From positions 1 to 64,000 of the forward strand of contig JAZOBN010000008.1 in assembly GCA_045595965.1 (NCBI GenBank): 64,000 bases of DNA. Reading direction: 5' to 3'. How positions within the stretch are numbered: the stretch's first letter is position 1; each line of letters begins with the position of its first letter. Positions 43,744 through 52,313 of the stretch are shown piece by piece. The notes below the pieces were generated by a model. The model saw nothing but the letters and a program-made list of their open reading frames with translations. It made no database searches and had not been told where the DNA came from. A program made the position numbers and the translations under genes. The DNA is from CAAGNP01 sp045595965. GTDB taxonomy: Bacteria > Bacteroidota > Bacteroidia > Bacteroidales > UBA932.

Positions 43744-44514
43744 ATGCGAAAAACAAACTGGATTATATTATTATTTCTCTCTATCATATCTGTTTCACTG
43801 CTCTCATCATGCAACAATGACAAGACCAGAAATCTTCTCATAGTATGTTCAGAATCTGCAGAGCCATTTGCATACAAAGATTCAGACGGCATACTGACGG
43901 GATTTGAAATTGAGCTTGTAAAGGCAATCGCCCTTGACCAAGGTTTCAAAGTCAGATTTGTCCCAATGGAATTTGAAGAGATAATGAGGCAGTTTGACAA
44001 GAGAATACCCAAATTCGATGCTGCAATCTCGTTGATTACAATGACAACAGACAGATGGGAAGGGATGGAATTCACCCACCCCTATTTCACATCGGCAATC
44101 GCTGCAGCTGTAAAAAAGGGAGATACAAGTGTCTCTTCCATCGAAGATCTGAAAGGGAAAAAAGTTGTTTGTAAGAGTGGTACAATCATTCACGAATATG
44201 CCGAATTCATCAAAGATTCAATTGGATTTACAGTAACACCATACCAGAAAGTTGATGATGCATTTGATGCTGTATTGAGTGGCTCCGCTGATGTTGTAAT
44301 GGAGGAATACCCTCTTATCTTCCACCGCATCTTCACCAAGGGGGCAAATCTTGATGTAGCGTTCAAGGGCGATGACCAGTTCACCTTCAACATGGCAGTA
44401 AACAAAGGGGAAAACTACTCCCTTATCAGGATGTTCAATGATGGTTTGCTCAACCTCGAAAACGACGGAACCTACAAATCAATCTTCGACAAATATTTCC
44501 CAAATTACAAATAG
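43744..44514 (+). CDS. Amino-acid-binding lipoprotein (SBP_bac_3)
   Basis: 256 aa from the ATG at 43744, chosen because it gives a clean lipoprotein signal (MRKTNWIILLFLSIISVSLL-SSC, Cys23). Family 3 solute-binding protein with AYKDSDGILTGFEIELVKAIA, FDAAISLITMTTDRW, FTHPYFTSAIAAAV, DLKGKKVVCKSGT and AVNKGENYSLI. These bind polar amino acids for ABC import, but no permease or ATPase gene is adjacent. The next gene, 21 bases on, is a LysO-type exporter, so a sensory or partner role is possible. Confidence 0.93.
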   Translation: MRKTNWIILLFLSIISVSLLSSCNNDKTRNLLIVCSESAEPFAYKDSDGILTGFEIELVKAIALDQGFKVRFVPMEFEEIMRQFDKRIPKFDAAISLITMTTDRWEGMEFTHPYFTSAIAAAVKKGDTSVSSIEDLKGKKVVCKSGTIIHEYAEFIKDSIGFTVTPYQKVDDAFDAVLSGSADVVMEEYPLIFHRIFTKGANLDVAFKGDDQFTFNMAVNKGENYSLIRMFNDGLLNLENDGTYKSIFDKYFPNYK

Positions 44515-44535
44515 CCAATACCAACACTTCGCTTT

Positions 44536-45447
44536 ATGTTTACGGTCATAGGGATAATGCTGTGCAGTATCGCAGCGGGCATTTTCCTCAGACGTCTCCA
44601 GTTCTGTTGGATAGACAAGGTTATCATTTGGATCATATGGCTCCTTTTGTTTCTTTTAGGGGTTGAGATGGGGAGCAATCCCCAGATCATTTCATCCTTC
44701 CCCACATTGGGACTTTCAGCACTCTCCATCTCAATTATTTCAACAGCAGGAAGTTGTATTGGAGCAGCCCTTCTGGCAAAATGGTGCAGACTCAAATACA
44801 CCCCACAAACCGACAGAAGCGGAAAGAGTATTTCTCACTTGAAATCTCTCAAAGGGAGTTTTATCATATTGGCATTCTTTGCAGTTGGGACAATTATTGG
44901 CTATTTCGGAATATTGACCCGGGAGATTCTCCCTGAAAAGCTCTCATTCTACACTCTTTGCCTGCTGATTATGTTTGTAGGATTGAGCATCGGACACAAC
45001 AAACGGGTTTTTGAGGATCTGAAAAGTGTTGACAAAAAGGTCCTTCTCCTCCCCCTGTTTACAATCTCCGGCACTTTGGCTGCGATTCTGGCTTGCAGTA
45101 TATTCTTCCGATACCACATCTATGACCTGCTGGCTATCGGTTCGGGACAGGCATATTACTCCCTCTCGAGTATCCTCATCTCCCAAAGTAAAGGGATTGA
45201 ATTGGGAACCATTGCTTTGCTTGCTAATGTAATGAGAGAGATAATTACACTCATAGCTGCCCCATTTCTCCCCAAAATAGCTGGTCCACTCTCACCAATA
45301 GCTGCAGGTGGTGCAACTACAGCAGACACGACATTACCCATCATCAGGCAAGTATGCGGTGATGACCTTGCAGTCATCTCGGTATATCATGGATTTGCTG
45401 TAGATTTTTCGGTACCCTTAATGGTAGCCCTGTTCTGTTCTTTATAG
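44536..45447 (+). CDS. lysO: LysO-type lysine exporter
   Basis: 303 aa membrane protein with about eight helices, similar to E. coli LysO/YbjE. Characteristic segments: WIIWLLLFLLGVEMGSN, the second-half LIMFVGLSIGHNKRV, the glycine/serine-rich IGSGQAYYSLSSILISQSKGIELGTIALLANVMREI and the terminal PIAAGGATTADTTLPIIRQVCGDDLAVISVYHGFAVDFSVPL with conserved Gly-Ala-Thr and acidic residue. E. coli LysO exports L-lysine and confers thialysine resistance. Its end overlaps the amylase gene by 6 bases. Confidence 0.92.
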   Translation: MFTVIGIMLCSIAAGIFLRRLQFCWIDKVIIWIIWLLLFLLGVEMGSNPQIISSFPTLGLSALSISIISTAGSCIGAALLAKWCRLKYTPQTDRSGKSISHLKSLKGSFIILAFFAVGTIIGYFGILTREILPEKLSFYTLCLLIMFVGLSIGHNKRVFEDLKSVDKKVLLLPLFTISGTLAAILACSIFFRYHIYDLLAIGSGQAYYSLSSILISQSKGIELGTIALLANVMREIITLIAAPFLPKIAGPLSPIAAGGATTADTTLPIIRQVCGDDLAVISVYHGFAVDFSVPLMVALFCSL

Positions 45448-46863
45448 AGCCTTTATCACACCATCATGTGCAGGGATCTCCACCTCTATTGAAGAGAATC
45501 TTCTCCACATCTCCTCTGGGAGACCGAAATAGTCAAATGCCTCTTTCGGAATATTGATCTTGACAAATGCGTCCCACTGTGAAAAGTTCACTGCACATAG
45601 ATATAGTTCTTTACCATCAGAGCGGAGAAAGGCAAAATGGTAGCGTGGATCATACCTGAATGAGTATGGATTGGCATATTCCAGATCAAATGTCTTCCCT
45701 GTACGGAAAGAAGGGATTGTCATAGCTGTTGTAAAGAGTGTTCTATATCTGTCAAGAAGTTCTCTCTCATTCGGCTCAAGATATTTATTTGAATCACCCT
45801 CTTTTACCCCCTCAAGAAAGCGTCTTACGGAGGATATACTCCAAAAATCATAGATCGTGGTCCTCCCGTCAACACCGCTGAACCCTTCAGACTCCATCCC
45901 TCTCTCACCAAGTTCCTGACCAAAATAGATCATAAATGGAGCTGTATTGAAGAGAAGAGAGACATATAGCAATGCAAACGACTTAGATGAATCTCCCAGG
46001 AAAAAGTCTGATGCCACCCTTTGCTCATCATGATTCTCCAGAAAATTGAGCATTTTTGGTTGGAAATCTCCAAGTGTCTGCCACACTTTTGTGAGTGATG
46101 AGGCTGGTATCCACCCATTAGAGACAGACTTCAAAGTGTCATAGAAACCGGATTTGTCATATAGATAATCAAATCCACCCTGATTTATGTATTGGTGATA
46201 ATTTTCAGGTCTGTAAATCTCTGCTATAAAAATCAGATGAGGGTATCTCTGTTTAAGATCATCAATGCACCACTCCCAGAAAGGGACAGGTACAAGTTCT
46301 ACCATATCACATCTGAAGCCATCTACCCCCTTGGATGCCCAAAACTCAAGAATGTCTCTCATCTTGATCCAGGTATCGTTGACACCGTAATTCAGTTTTA
46401 CGGTATCGGTCCAATCTCCATCATGAATTCTTCCGGGGTAGAAATTATAGTCAGTAAATGGATTGACGGAAGAATCATACTCTCTTGACAGATGATTGGG
46501 TACAAAATCAATAAGCACCCCCAAACCCGCTTTTTTGGTGCGGTTCAGGAGTGCTTTGAATTCACTCATACGGGTTTTAGGGTTCTTTGCCAAGTATGGA
46601 TTGAGATCGTAATAATCCTTAATGGCATAAGGGGAGCCTGCCTTCCCTTTTGCTGTTTTGTCCCCTTGGGTTGCATGTCTGATCACCCCTGTGTACCAGA
46701 TGTGGGTAACAGACAATTTTTTCAACTCCTGAAGAACCTCTTCTGAGATATCGCCAAACTTTCCAGACCCGTTCTCCAGATATGAACCATCAGGAACACA
46801 TCCCGGATTGGTGTTGCCGAACAAACGGGGCAACATCTGATAGATGACGAACTTCTCCCCCAT
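45442..46863 (-). CDS. Cytoplasmic alpha-amylase family protein (GH13)
   Basis: 473 aa without signal peptide. GH13 conserved regions are intact: region I DFVPNH, region II GFRCDMVEL with the nucleophile Asp, region III FIAEIY with the acid Glu, and region IV FLENHDEQR with the stabilising Asp. A C-terminal beta domain follows about residue 395. It would cut internal alpha-glucans or maltodextrins. It lies five bases after the PPi-phosphofructokinase gene in the same leftward operon, tying glucan breakdown to glycolysis. Confidence 0.93.
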   Translation of the reverse strand: MGEKFVIYQMLPRLFGNTNPGCVPDGSYLENGSGKFGDISEEVLQELKKLSVTHIWYTGVIRHATQGDKTAKGKAGSPYAIKDYYDLNPYLAKNPKTRMSEFKALLNRTKKAGLGVLIDFVPNHLSREYDSSVNPFTDYNFYPGRIHDGDWTDTVKLNYGVNDTWIKMRDILEFWASKGVDGFRCDMVELVPVPFWEWCIDDLKQRYPHLIFIAEIYRPENYHQYINQGGFDYLYDKSGFYDTLKSVSNGWIPASSLTKVWQTLGDFQPKMLNFLENHDEQRVASDFFLGDSSKSFALLYVSLLFNTAPFMIYFGQELGERGMESEGFSGVDGRTTIYDFWSISSVRRFLEGVKEGDSNKYLEPNERELLDRYRTLFTTAMTIPSFRTGKTFDLEYANPYSFRYDPRYHFAFLRSDGKELYLCAVNFSQWDAFVKINIPKEAFDYFGLPEEMWRRFSSIEVEIPAHDGVIKAL

Positions 46864-46868
46864 TCAGA

Positions 46869-48113
46869 TTACTCTTCGTAGTCCCAGTTAAGAATCTTGT
46901 AGAAGTCGTATTCTTCAGGATTTGCAAGATATTTCTTTGCAGCTTCGTAGTCAGAAGGTCTGATGTAATGAAGCTCATATTTGAATACGTTCTGTACCTC
47001 TTCGCTATCGATATTTACAAGTCTTGGAGGGATCTTTCCTGTTTCGGGATCCTGAAGATCTGTCAAATACAAAGGAGTAGCTACTCCTCTGCCGTCAACA
47101 TAGACCATACACCCTGTCTCACCGGCGTGGAAAAGTTTCCATACACCATAAGCAAGCTGTGAGCAGTATGTCAAGTCATAAGCTACCGGAGTCTGACATC
47201 TCACATCATAACCGATCTCTACAGGACGGGTCTTCACTTTAAGACCAAGTTCTTTCATTTTGTTCTCGAGAACAGTGTTGAACACCTGTGCTTTTGACAC
47301 TTTACCAAGTTCAGGGTGACCGTGGGCATCAAATGAGAATGTTACACCTGAGTTCTTGAGGTCTTCATCGCTAAGGATATGGAAGACACCTTCAGAAATC
47401 ATTACACCACCATAAGTGATACCAAGAAGTTCTCTCTTGACGATAGATGAAATTGCGAGATTTACAATCTTTTCGATAGAGACCTCTGTCTTGTTGAACA
47501 TCTCTGGGATAACGACCATAGGATAGTGACAAGATGCTGCAATGCCCAATGCAAGGTGGCCTGCTGAACGTCCCATAGCAGAGATAAGATACCATGTACC
47601 GCTTGTACGTGCATCCTCATATACTGTTGTTGCTACCCTTGTACCTTCTGATTTAGCCGAATTGTAACCGAAAGTCGGTTGGTTGTTCGGAAGGGGAAGG
47701 TCATTGTCAATTGTTTTTGGAACGTGTATGTTCTGGATTGGATAGTTCTTGCTCTTCAAGAATTTTGCAATTCTGTTTGCAGTAGAAGCTGTATCATCAC
47801 CACCTACAGTTACCAATAGTTTGATATTGTTCTCCTTGAAAAATGTTTCGTTGAAATTTTTGTCAAAATCCTCTTGTGTGGGTTTATAACGGCTCATCAT
47901 CAAATATGAACCACCTCTGTTGAAGATAGCATCTGCAAGGAAAAAATCCATGTCCACGTATCTTGGTTCCTTTGAGAAAATTGCAGAATAACCCCCATGA
48001 AGTCCGATAACTCTATAGCCTTTTGCCAAAAAAGTTTTTGCTATAGTTCCTACTACTGTGTTAATTCCTGGTGCCGGACCACCACCTGTTAAAATTACGA
48101 TTGATTCTTTCAT
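46869..48113 (-). CDS. pfp: PPi-type phosphofructokinase
   Basis: Diphosphate:fructose-6-phosphate 1-phosphotransferase, 414 aa. The nucleotide loop is GGDDT and the catalytic loop is PKTIDND, the Asp and Lys combination that marks PPi use, in contrast to the ATP-type gene at 32629. Also seen: ILTGGGPAPGINTVV, SAMGRSAGHLALG and IGYDVRCQTPVAYDL. The reaction is reversible and saves ATP in glycolysis. First gene of the operon with the amylase, with a promoter at 48139-48172. Confidence 0.94.
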   Translation of the reverse strand: MKESIVILTGGGPAPGINTVVGTIAKTFLAKGYRVIGLHGGYSAIFSKEPRYVDMDFFLADAIFNRGGSYLMMSRYKPTQEDFDKNFNETFFKENNIKLLVTVGGDDTASTANRIAKFLKSKNYPIQNIHVPKTIDNDLPLPNNQPTFGYNSAKSEGTRVATTVYEDARTSGTWYLISAMGRSAGHLALGIAASCHYPMVVIPEMFNKTEVSIEKIVNLAISSIVKRELLGITYGGVMISEGVFHILSDEDLKNSGVTFSFDAHGHPELGKVSKAQVFNTVLENKMKELGLKVKTRPVEIGYDVRCQTPVAYDLTYCSQLAYGVWKLFHAGETGCMVYVDGRGVATPLYLTDLQDPETGKIPPRLVNIDSEEVQNVFKYELHYIRPSDYEAAKKYLANPEEYDFYKILNWDYEE

Positions 48114-48138
48114 TATTCCGTTTGTTTTTTTGACGGCG

Positions 48139-48172
48139 CAAATTTAGCATTATTTGTGATAAACGGGGCAAA
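48139..48172 (-). promoter_or_regulatory. Promoter of the pfp-amylase operon
   Basis: Minus strand: TTTG (48172 to 48169) and TAAATTTG (48146 to 48139) separated by 22 bases, one beyond the usual spacer; 25 bases to the ATG at 48113. Confidence 0.55.
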
Positions 48173-48180
48173 AATTTTAG

Positions 48181-48188
48181 TATATTTG
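48181..48188 (+). promoter_or_regulatory. -7 element of the ligA run
   Basis: TATATTTG matches TAnnTTTG and ends only nine bases before the ATG at 48198, so the transcript would be nearly leaderless. The nearest TTTG upstream (48153-48156) is 24 bases away, somewhat long. Confidence 0.5.
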
Positions 48189-48197
48189 TAAGTTATT

Positions 48198-50216
48198 ATG
48201 GGTATAAGTAAGGTTCAGGCAAATAGAAGAATCAGTGAGTTAAGGAGAGAGCTCAAGGAACATAATGAGAGATATTATGTCCAGAACTCCCCTATCATCA
48301 GCGATTTCGAGTACGATATCCTGATGAATGAGCTCATGACTCTCGAAAAAATGTTCCCTGAATTCCTCTCAAATGACTCCCCAAGTCAGAAAGTCGGGAG
48401 CGATCTCTCTTCCCGAGGCAAAGGGGAAAATTTCGCTCAGGTTCCACATAAATACCCTATGCTCTCCCTCGGGAACACATATTCCATCGATGAATTGTAC
48501 ACCTTCGACGAAAAGGTCCGCAAAATGGCCGAAGGAGAGATTTCATACTGCTGCGAATTGAAATTTGACGGAACAGCAATATGCCTCACATATCATAATA
48601 GAAAACTCCTCCGGGCACTCACTCGCGGAGACGGGACAAAAGGTGACGATGTCACTGTAAATGTAAAGACTATTACCTCTATCCCCCTTACTCTTCCTGA
48701 GTCTGCACCCGAAGATTTTGAAATCAGGGGGGAGATCTACATGCCTTATGCAGCGTTTGACAAATTGAATGGGGAGAGGATTGAAGAGGAGGAGCAACCA
48801 TTTGCCAACCCCCGCAATGCAGCTGCAGGCTCACTTAAACAACTCGATCCTGCCATCGTGAAAGAGAGGGGTCTGCAATGCGTTTTATACCATATCCTTG
48901 GTGAAAATATAGATTTCGAAAAGCACTCACAGACACTCCTCCATGCAAAACAATGGGGATTTCCTGTATCTGAATACACAAAAGTATGCTGTTCGATGGA
49001 TGAAGTGGCAGAATTCATCAACAACTGGGATGTGAGGAGAAAATTTCTCCCATACCCAACCGACGGTATAGTGATAAAAGTTGACGATCTCGCACTTCAG
49101 AGAAGACTCGGCTTCACTGCCAAATCTCCCAGATGGGCCACTGCATACAAGTTCAAACCAGAAGAGGCACTTACAAAGATCAGATCGATAGACTATCAGG
49201 TGGGGAGGACTGGAGCTATTACTCCAGTTGCCAATCTGGAACCTGTACAGCTCTCAGGAACAGTTGTAAAACGTGCTTCACTCCACAATGCAGAGCAGAT
49301 TGCTGCTCTCGATATCCACATAAATGATTATGTATATGTAGAAAAAGGTGGTGAAATTATCCCCAAAATCACACGTGTGGAACTCTCTAAGCGTGGGGAA
49401 GATGTCTATTTGCCACAATATCCCACCGTTTGCCCCGATTGTGGAAGCCCCCTTTTCAAGAATGAAGATGAGGCTAAGCATTATTGTATGAACTCCGACA
49501 ATTGTCCTACACAGATAAAAGCGAAGTTCATCCATTTCATCTCCAGAAAGGCGATGAATATACTTGCGGGAGATGCAACCATAGAGCAAATGTTTGACAA
49601 GGGATTGATTAAGGATTTGTCAGACCTTTATTTCCTCACAAAAGATGATCTACTTACCCTTGATGGGTGGAAAGAGCGTTCGGCAGAGAGATTTCTTGAA
49701 AGTGTTCAGAAAAGCAAATCTGCCAAATTCCACTCTCTCCTTTATGCCCTGGGTATCCGTCATATTGGTGAAACAACTGCTAAAATGCTCGTTTCCCACT
49801 TCAAAAGTATAGACAATCTGATGAATGCCACCCTCGAAGATCTCCTTTCTATCGATGAAATTGGGGAGACAATGGCAAAAAGCATCCTTGACTACTTCTC
49901 TCGTCCCCATCATCTGGAAATGATAAACAGATTGAAAGAGGTTGGACTCATATTTGAGGAGAATGCTCAAGAAACCACCCTTTCAGAGAGATTGAAAGGG
50001 GTAACAATTGTGATATCGGGCAATTTCTCAGTCTCAAGAGAGGAGATTAAATCGCTGATAACTGCCCACGGCGGCAAAAACACAGGTTCTGTCAGCAAGA
50101 ATACCACATACCTTCTTGCAGGAGAGAAGGCCGGCCCTGAAAAGCTCAAGAAAGCTCAGAGCAATGATATTCAGATAATAGATGAAGATTATTTTTACAA
50201 ACTCATAAATAATTGA
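48198..50216 (+). CDS. ligA: NAD-dependent DNA ligase
   Basis: Seals nicks in replication and repair, 672 aa, the usual length. Order: Ia domain (YYVQNSPIISDFEYDILM), nucleotidyltransferase with the adenylated Lys122 in CCELKFDG, OB fold (VGRTGAITPVANLEPV), four-Cys zinc finger (CPDCGSPLF ... YCMNSDNCP), helix-hairpin-helix repeats (ALGIRHIGETTAKML) and a C-terminal BRCT domain (LKGVTIVISGNFSVSREE). Head of a rightward run that extends beyond the window. Confidence 0.98.
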   Translation: MGISKVQANRRISELRRELKEHNERYYVQNSPIISDFEYDILMNELMTLEKMFPEFLSNDSPSQKVGSDLSSRGKGENFAQVPHKYPMLSLGNTYSIDELYTFDEKVRKMAEGEISYCCELKFDGTAICLTYHNRKLLRALTRGDGTKGDDVTVNVKTITSIPLTLPESAPEDFEIRGEIYMPYAAFDKLNGERIEEEEQPFANPRNAAAGSLKQLDPAIVKERGLQCVLYHILGENIDFEKHSQTLLHAKQWGFPVSEYTKVCCSMDEVAEFINNWDVRRKFLPYPTDGIVIKVDDLALQRRLGFTAKSPRWATAYKFKPEEALTKIRSIDYQVGRTGAITPVANLEPVQLSGTVVKRASLHNAEQIAALDIHINDYVYVEKGGEIIPKITRVELSKRGEDVYLPQYPTVCPDCGSPLFKNEDEAKHYCMNSDNCPTQIKAKFIHFISRKAMNILAGDATIEQMFDKGLIKDLSDLYFLTKDDLLTLDGWKERSAERFLESVQKSKSAKFHSLLYALGIRHIGETTAKMLVSHFKSIDNLMNATLEDLLSIDEIGETMAKSILDYFSRPHHLEMINRLKEVGLIFEENAQETTLSERLKGVTIVISGNFSVSREEIKSLITAHGGKNTGSVSKNTTYLLAGEKAGPEKLKKAQSNDIQIIDEDYFYKLINN

Positions 50217-50218
50217 AA

Positions 50219-51403
50219 ATGATAAATATAGTAGACAAAATATTTTACATCGGGACTAACGACCGCAAAAAGAGGCTCTTTGAAAACAACTGGCCCCTCC
50301 CCAATGGTGTCTCTTACAACACCTACCTCATTGCTGATGAGAAAAGTGCTTTGATTGACACACTCGAGTATGGTTCAGATCCCGATTATCTTGACAACAT
50401 TTCTTCACTACTTGGTGGAAAGCCCCTTGATTATCTGGTGGTAAACCATCTTGAACCCGATCATTCAAGCATGATTGGAGAGATTATCAAGGCATATCCT
50501 GATGTAACAATTGTTGGTAACTGCACCACATTCAAGCTCCTGTCCAACTACTACCCTGTTCCTGACAGTCAGAAAATAGAAGTATCAGATGGTTCAATCC
50601 TCGAATTGGGATACCACAAGCTGACTTTTGCATGGGTTCCATGGGTACACTGGCCAGAGACGATGGTTACATACGACATCACAGATAAAGTCCTCTTCTC
50701 CTGCGACGCTTTCGGATCTTTCGGAACCCTCGACGGAGGAATCTTTGATGACGAACTCAATTTTGACAAATACTATCTCTCGGAGATGAGAAGGTATTAT
50801 TCAAATATAGTAGGCAAATGGAGTGACAAAGTTCAGCTCGCTTTCAAGAAACTTGAAGGACTTGAAATTAAGATAATTGCCCCTTCCCATGGTCCTGTAT
50901 GGAGAACATCACCCCAAACTCCGCTGTCGCTGTACGACAAATGGAGCAGGCATGAGGCCGATTATGGTGTAGTGATAGCCTACGCCTCCATGTATGGTAA
51001 CACAGAGAAGATGGCAGAAATTATCGCCAGAGCAATTTCTGAGCAGGGTGTAAAAAATATCAGAATTCACGACGTCTCCAAAACACACGTTTCCGATTTG
51101 CTCAACGACATCTGGGAATACAAAGGGCTCATCCTCGGCACATGTGCATACAATGGTGAAATGCACCCGATGATGGCACATCTTGCACACGAGATATCCA
51201 TCTCCAACCCAAGGAACAAGACCATTGCACTATTCGGTTCATCTTCATGGAACGGAGCTGGTGTAAGAGATTTGAGGAAATACCTCACAGAGAAAAAATT
51301 CGACCTTCTCGAGAAAGGGATCGAAATATCCGGTGTAGCAAAAGAGGAGAAGATGAAGAGTGTGACAGAGTTTGCAAGAGAATTTGTAGAGAATTTGAAA
51401 TAA
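50219..51403 (+). CDS. fprA: Flavodiiron protein (oxygen/NO reductase)
   Basis: Reduces oxygen to water (or NO) in anaerobes. 394 aa from the ATG at 50219; a TTG two codons upstream is unlikely. N-terminal metallo-beta-lactamase domain with di-iron ligands HLEPDHSSM, the VHWPETM His/Glu, SCDAFGSFG Asp and PSHGPVW His; C-terminal flavodoxin domain from about residue 252 with the FMN phosphate loop YASMYGNTEKMA. The electron donor would be a rubredoxin or NADH:rubredoxin enzyme, not encoded here. Two bases after ligA; ends in tandem in-frame stops TAA TAG. Confidence 0.96.
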   Translation: MINIVDKIFYIGTNDRKKRLFENNWPLPNGVSYNTYLIADEKSALIDTLEYGSDPDYLDNISSLLGGKPLDYLVVNHLEPDHSSMIGEIIKAYPDVTIVGNCTTFKLLSNYYPVPDSQKIEVSDGSILELGYHKLTFAWVPWVHWPETMVTYDITDKVLFSCDAFGSFGTLDGGIFDDELNFDKYYLSEMRRYYSNIVGKWSDKVQLAFKKLEGLEIKIIAPSHGPVWRTSPQTPLSLYDKWSRHEADYGVVIAYASMYGNTEKMAEIIARAISEQGVKNIRIHDVSKTHVSDLLNDIWEYKGLILGTCAYNGEMHPMMAHLAHEISISNPRNKTIALFGSSSWNGAGVRDLRKYLTEKKFDLLEKGIEISGVAKEEKMKSVTEFAREFVENLK

Positions 51404-51413
51404 TAGAAAAAAC

Positions 51414-52313
51414 ATGTTCAATAGGGATAAATTCATACAGGTAGGCAAAAAAAACTTGCGCATCATAGCATTTGCCTGTGAAAATTTCGGACAACTTGGT
51501 CTGAACTGGCAAGCTGTTGCTTTGAGTTTCTTCTCCACCATGTCATTTATCCCATTGATTGCCGTCATATTCAGCATCACTGATGGATTTGGACTGAGTG
51601 AAACCCTGAACAATCTTATCTACAGATACTTTTCAAATCAGGAGGCGATAAATACAATACTTGAGTTTGCCGGAAACATCATTGATACTGCAGAAAAGGG
51701 ACCTTACGGAATTATCTCCTTCTGTATTTTCATCTGGTTGATTATCTGGCTTCTCCTGTGTGTAGAGAGGTGTTTCAATAATATCTGGTTTGCTGAGAAG
51801 ACAAGGGTACTATGGAAAAGATTCCTCTCTTATATCCTCATTCTGGTTTTTGCCCCTTTTATTGTTATCATTTTCCTTTTCATGGCTGTAGCAATTTCTG
51901 ATGGTCTGAAGGAGTTGAACCTCCTTGATCTCCCCTTCTTTGACATGAGAGAGATTATTCTATGGCTGATTTTCTATGGGGTATCAACCCTCATTTTTGC
52001 ATCCATGTTCAAATTTATCCCCGACGCAAAAGTGAAATTCTCCAGTGCGATCAAAGCTGCCCTCATTGCTGCATTTGCATTTACAGTTATACAGTTCCTA
52101 TACCTTGAAACACAGATTTTCGTCTCCAGAATGAATGCCGTATATGGGGTATTTGCCGCAATACCGTTGTTTATGGTGTGGGTAAACATTGGGTGGTTTA
52201 TAATAATAGCGGGGGCACAACTCTCCTATTCCATCCAGAACATTGACCAGTACCACAAAGAATTCCACTGGTCCGTATTGAGAAAATTACATTTCCTAAA
52301 GAGAAACAGATGA
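51414..52313 (+). CDS. YihY/BrkB-family inner membrane protein
   Basis: 299 aa with six transmembrane helices. Typical are LNWQAVALSFFSTMSFIPLIAVIF, the ERCFNNIWFAEKTRVLWKRFLSYI loop and the ending AAIPLFMVWVNIGWFIIIAGAQLSYSIQN. The family was once called ribonuclease BN in error; function is unsettled, possibly lipid or envelope-related transport. Overlaps hydG by 4 bases. Confidence 0.93.
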   Translation: MFNRDKFIQVGKKNLRIIAFACENFGQLGLNWQAVALSFFSTMSFIPLIAVIFSITDGFGLSETLNNLIYRYFSNQEAINTILEFAGNIIDTAEKGPYGIISFCIFIWLIIWLLLCVERCFNNIWFAEKTRVLWKRFLSYILILVFAPFIVIIFLFMAVAISDGLKELNLLDLPFFDMREIILWLIFYGVSTLIFASMFKFIPDAKVKFSSAIKAALIAAFAFTVIQFLYLETQIFVSRMNAVYGVFAAIPLFMVWVNIGWFIIIAGAQLSYSIQNIDQYHKEFHWSVLRKLHFLKRNR

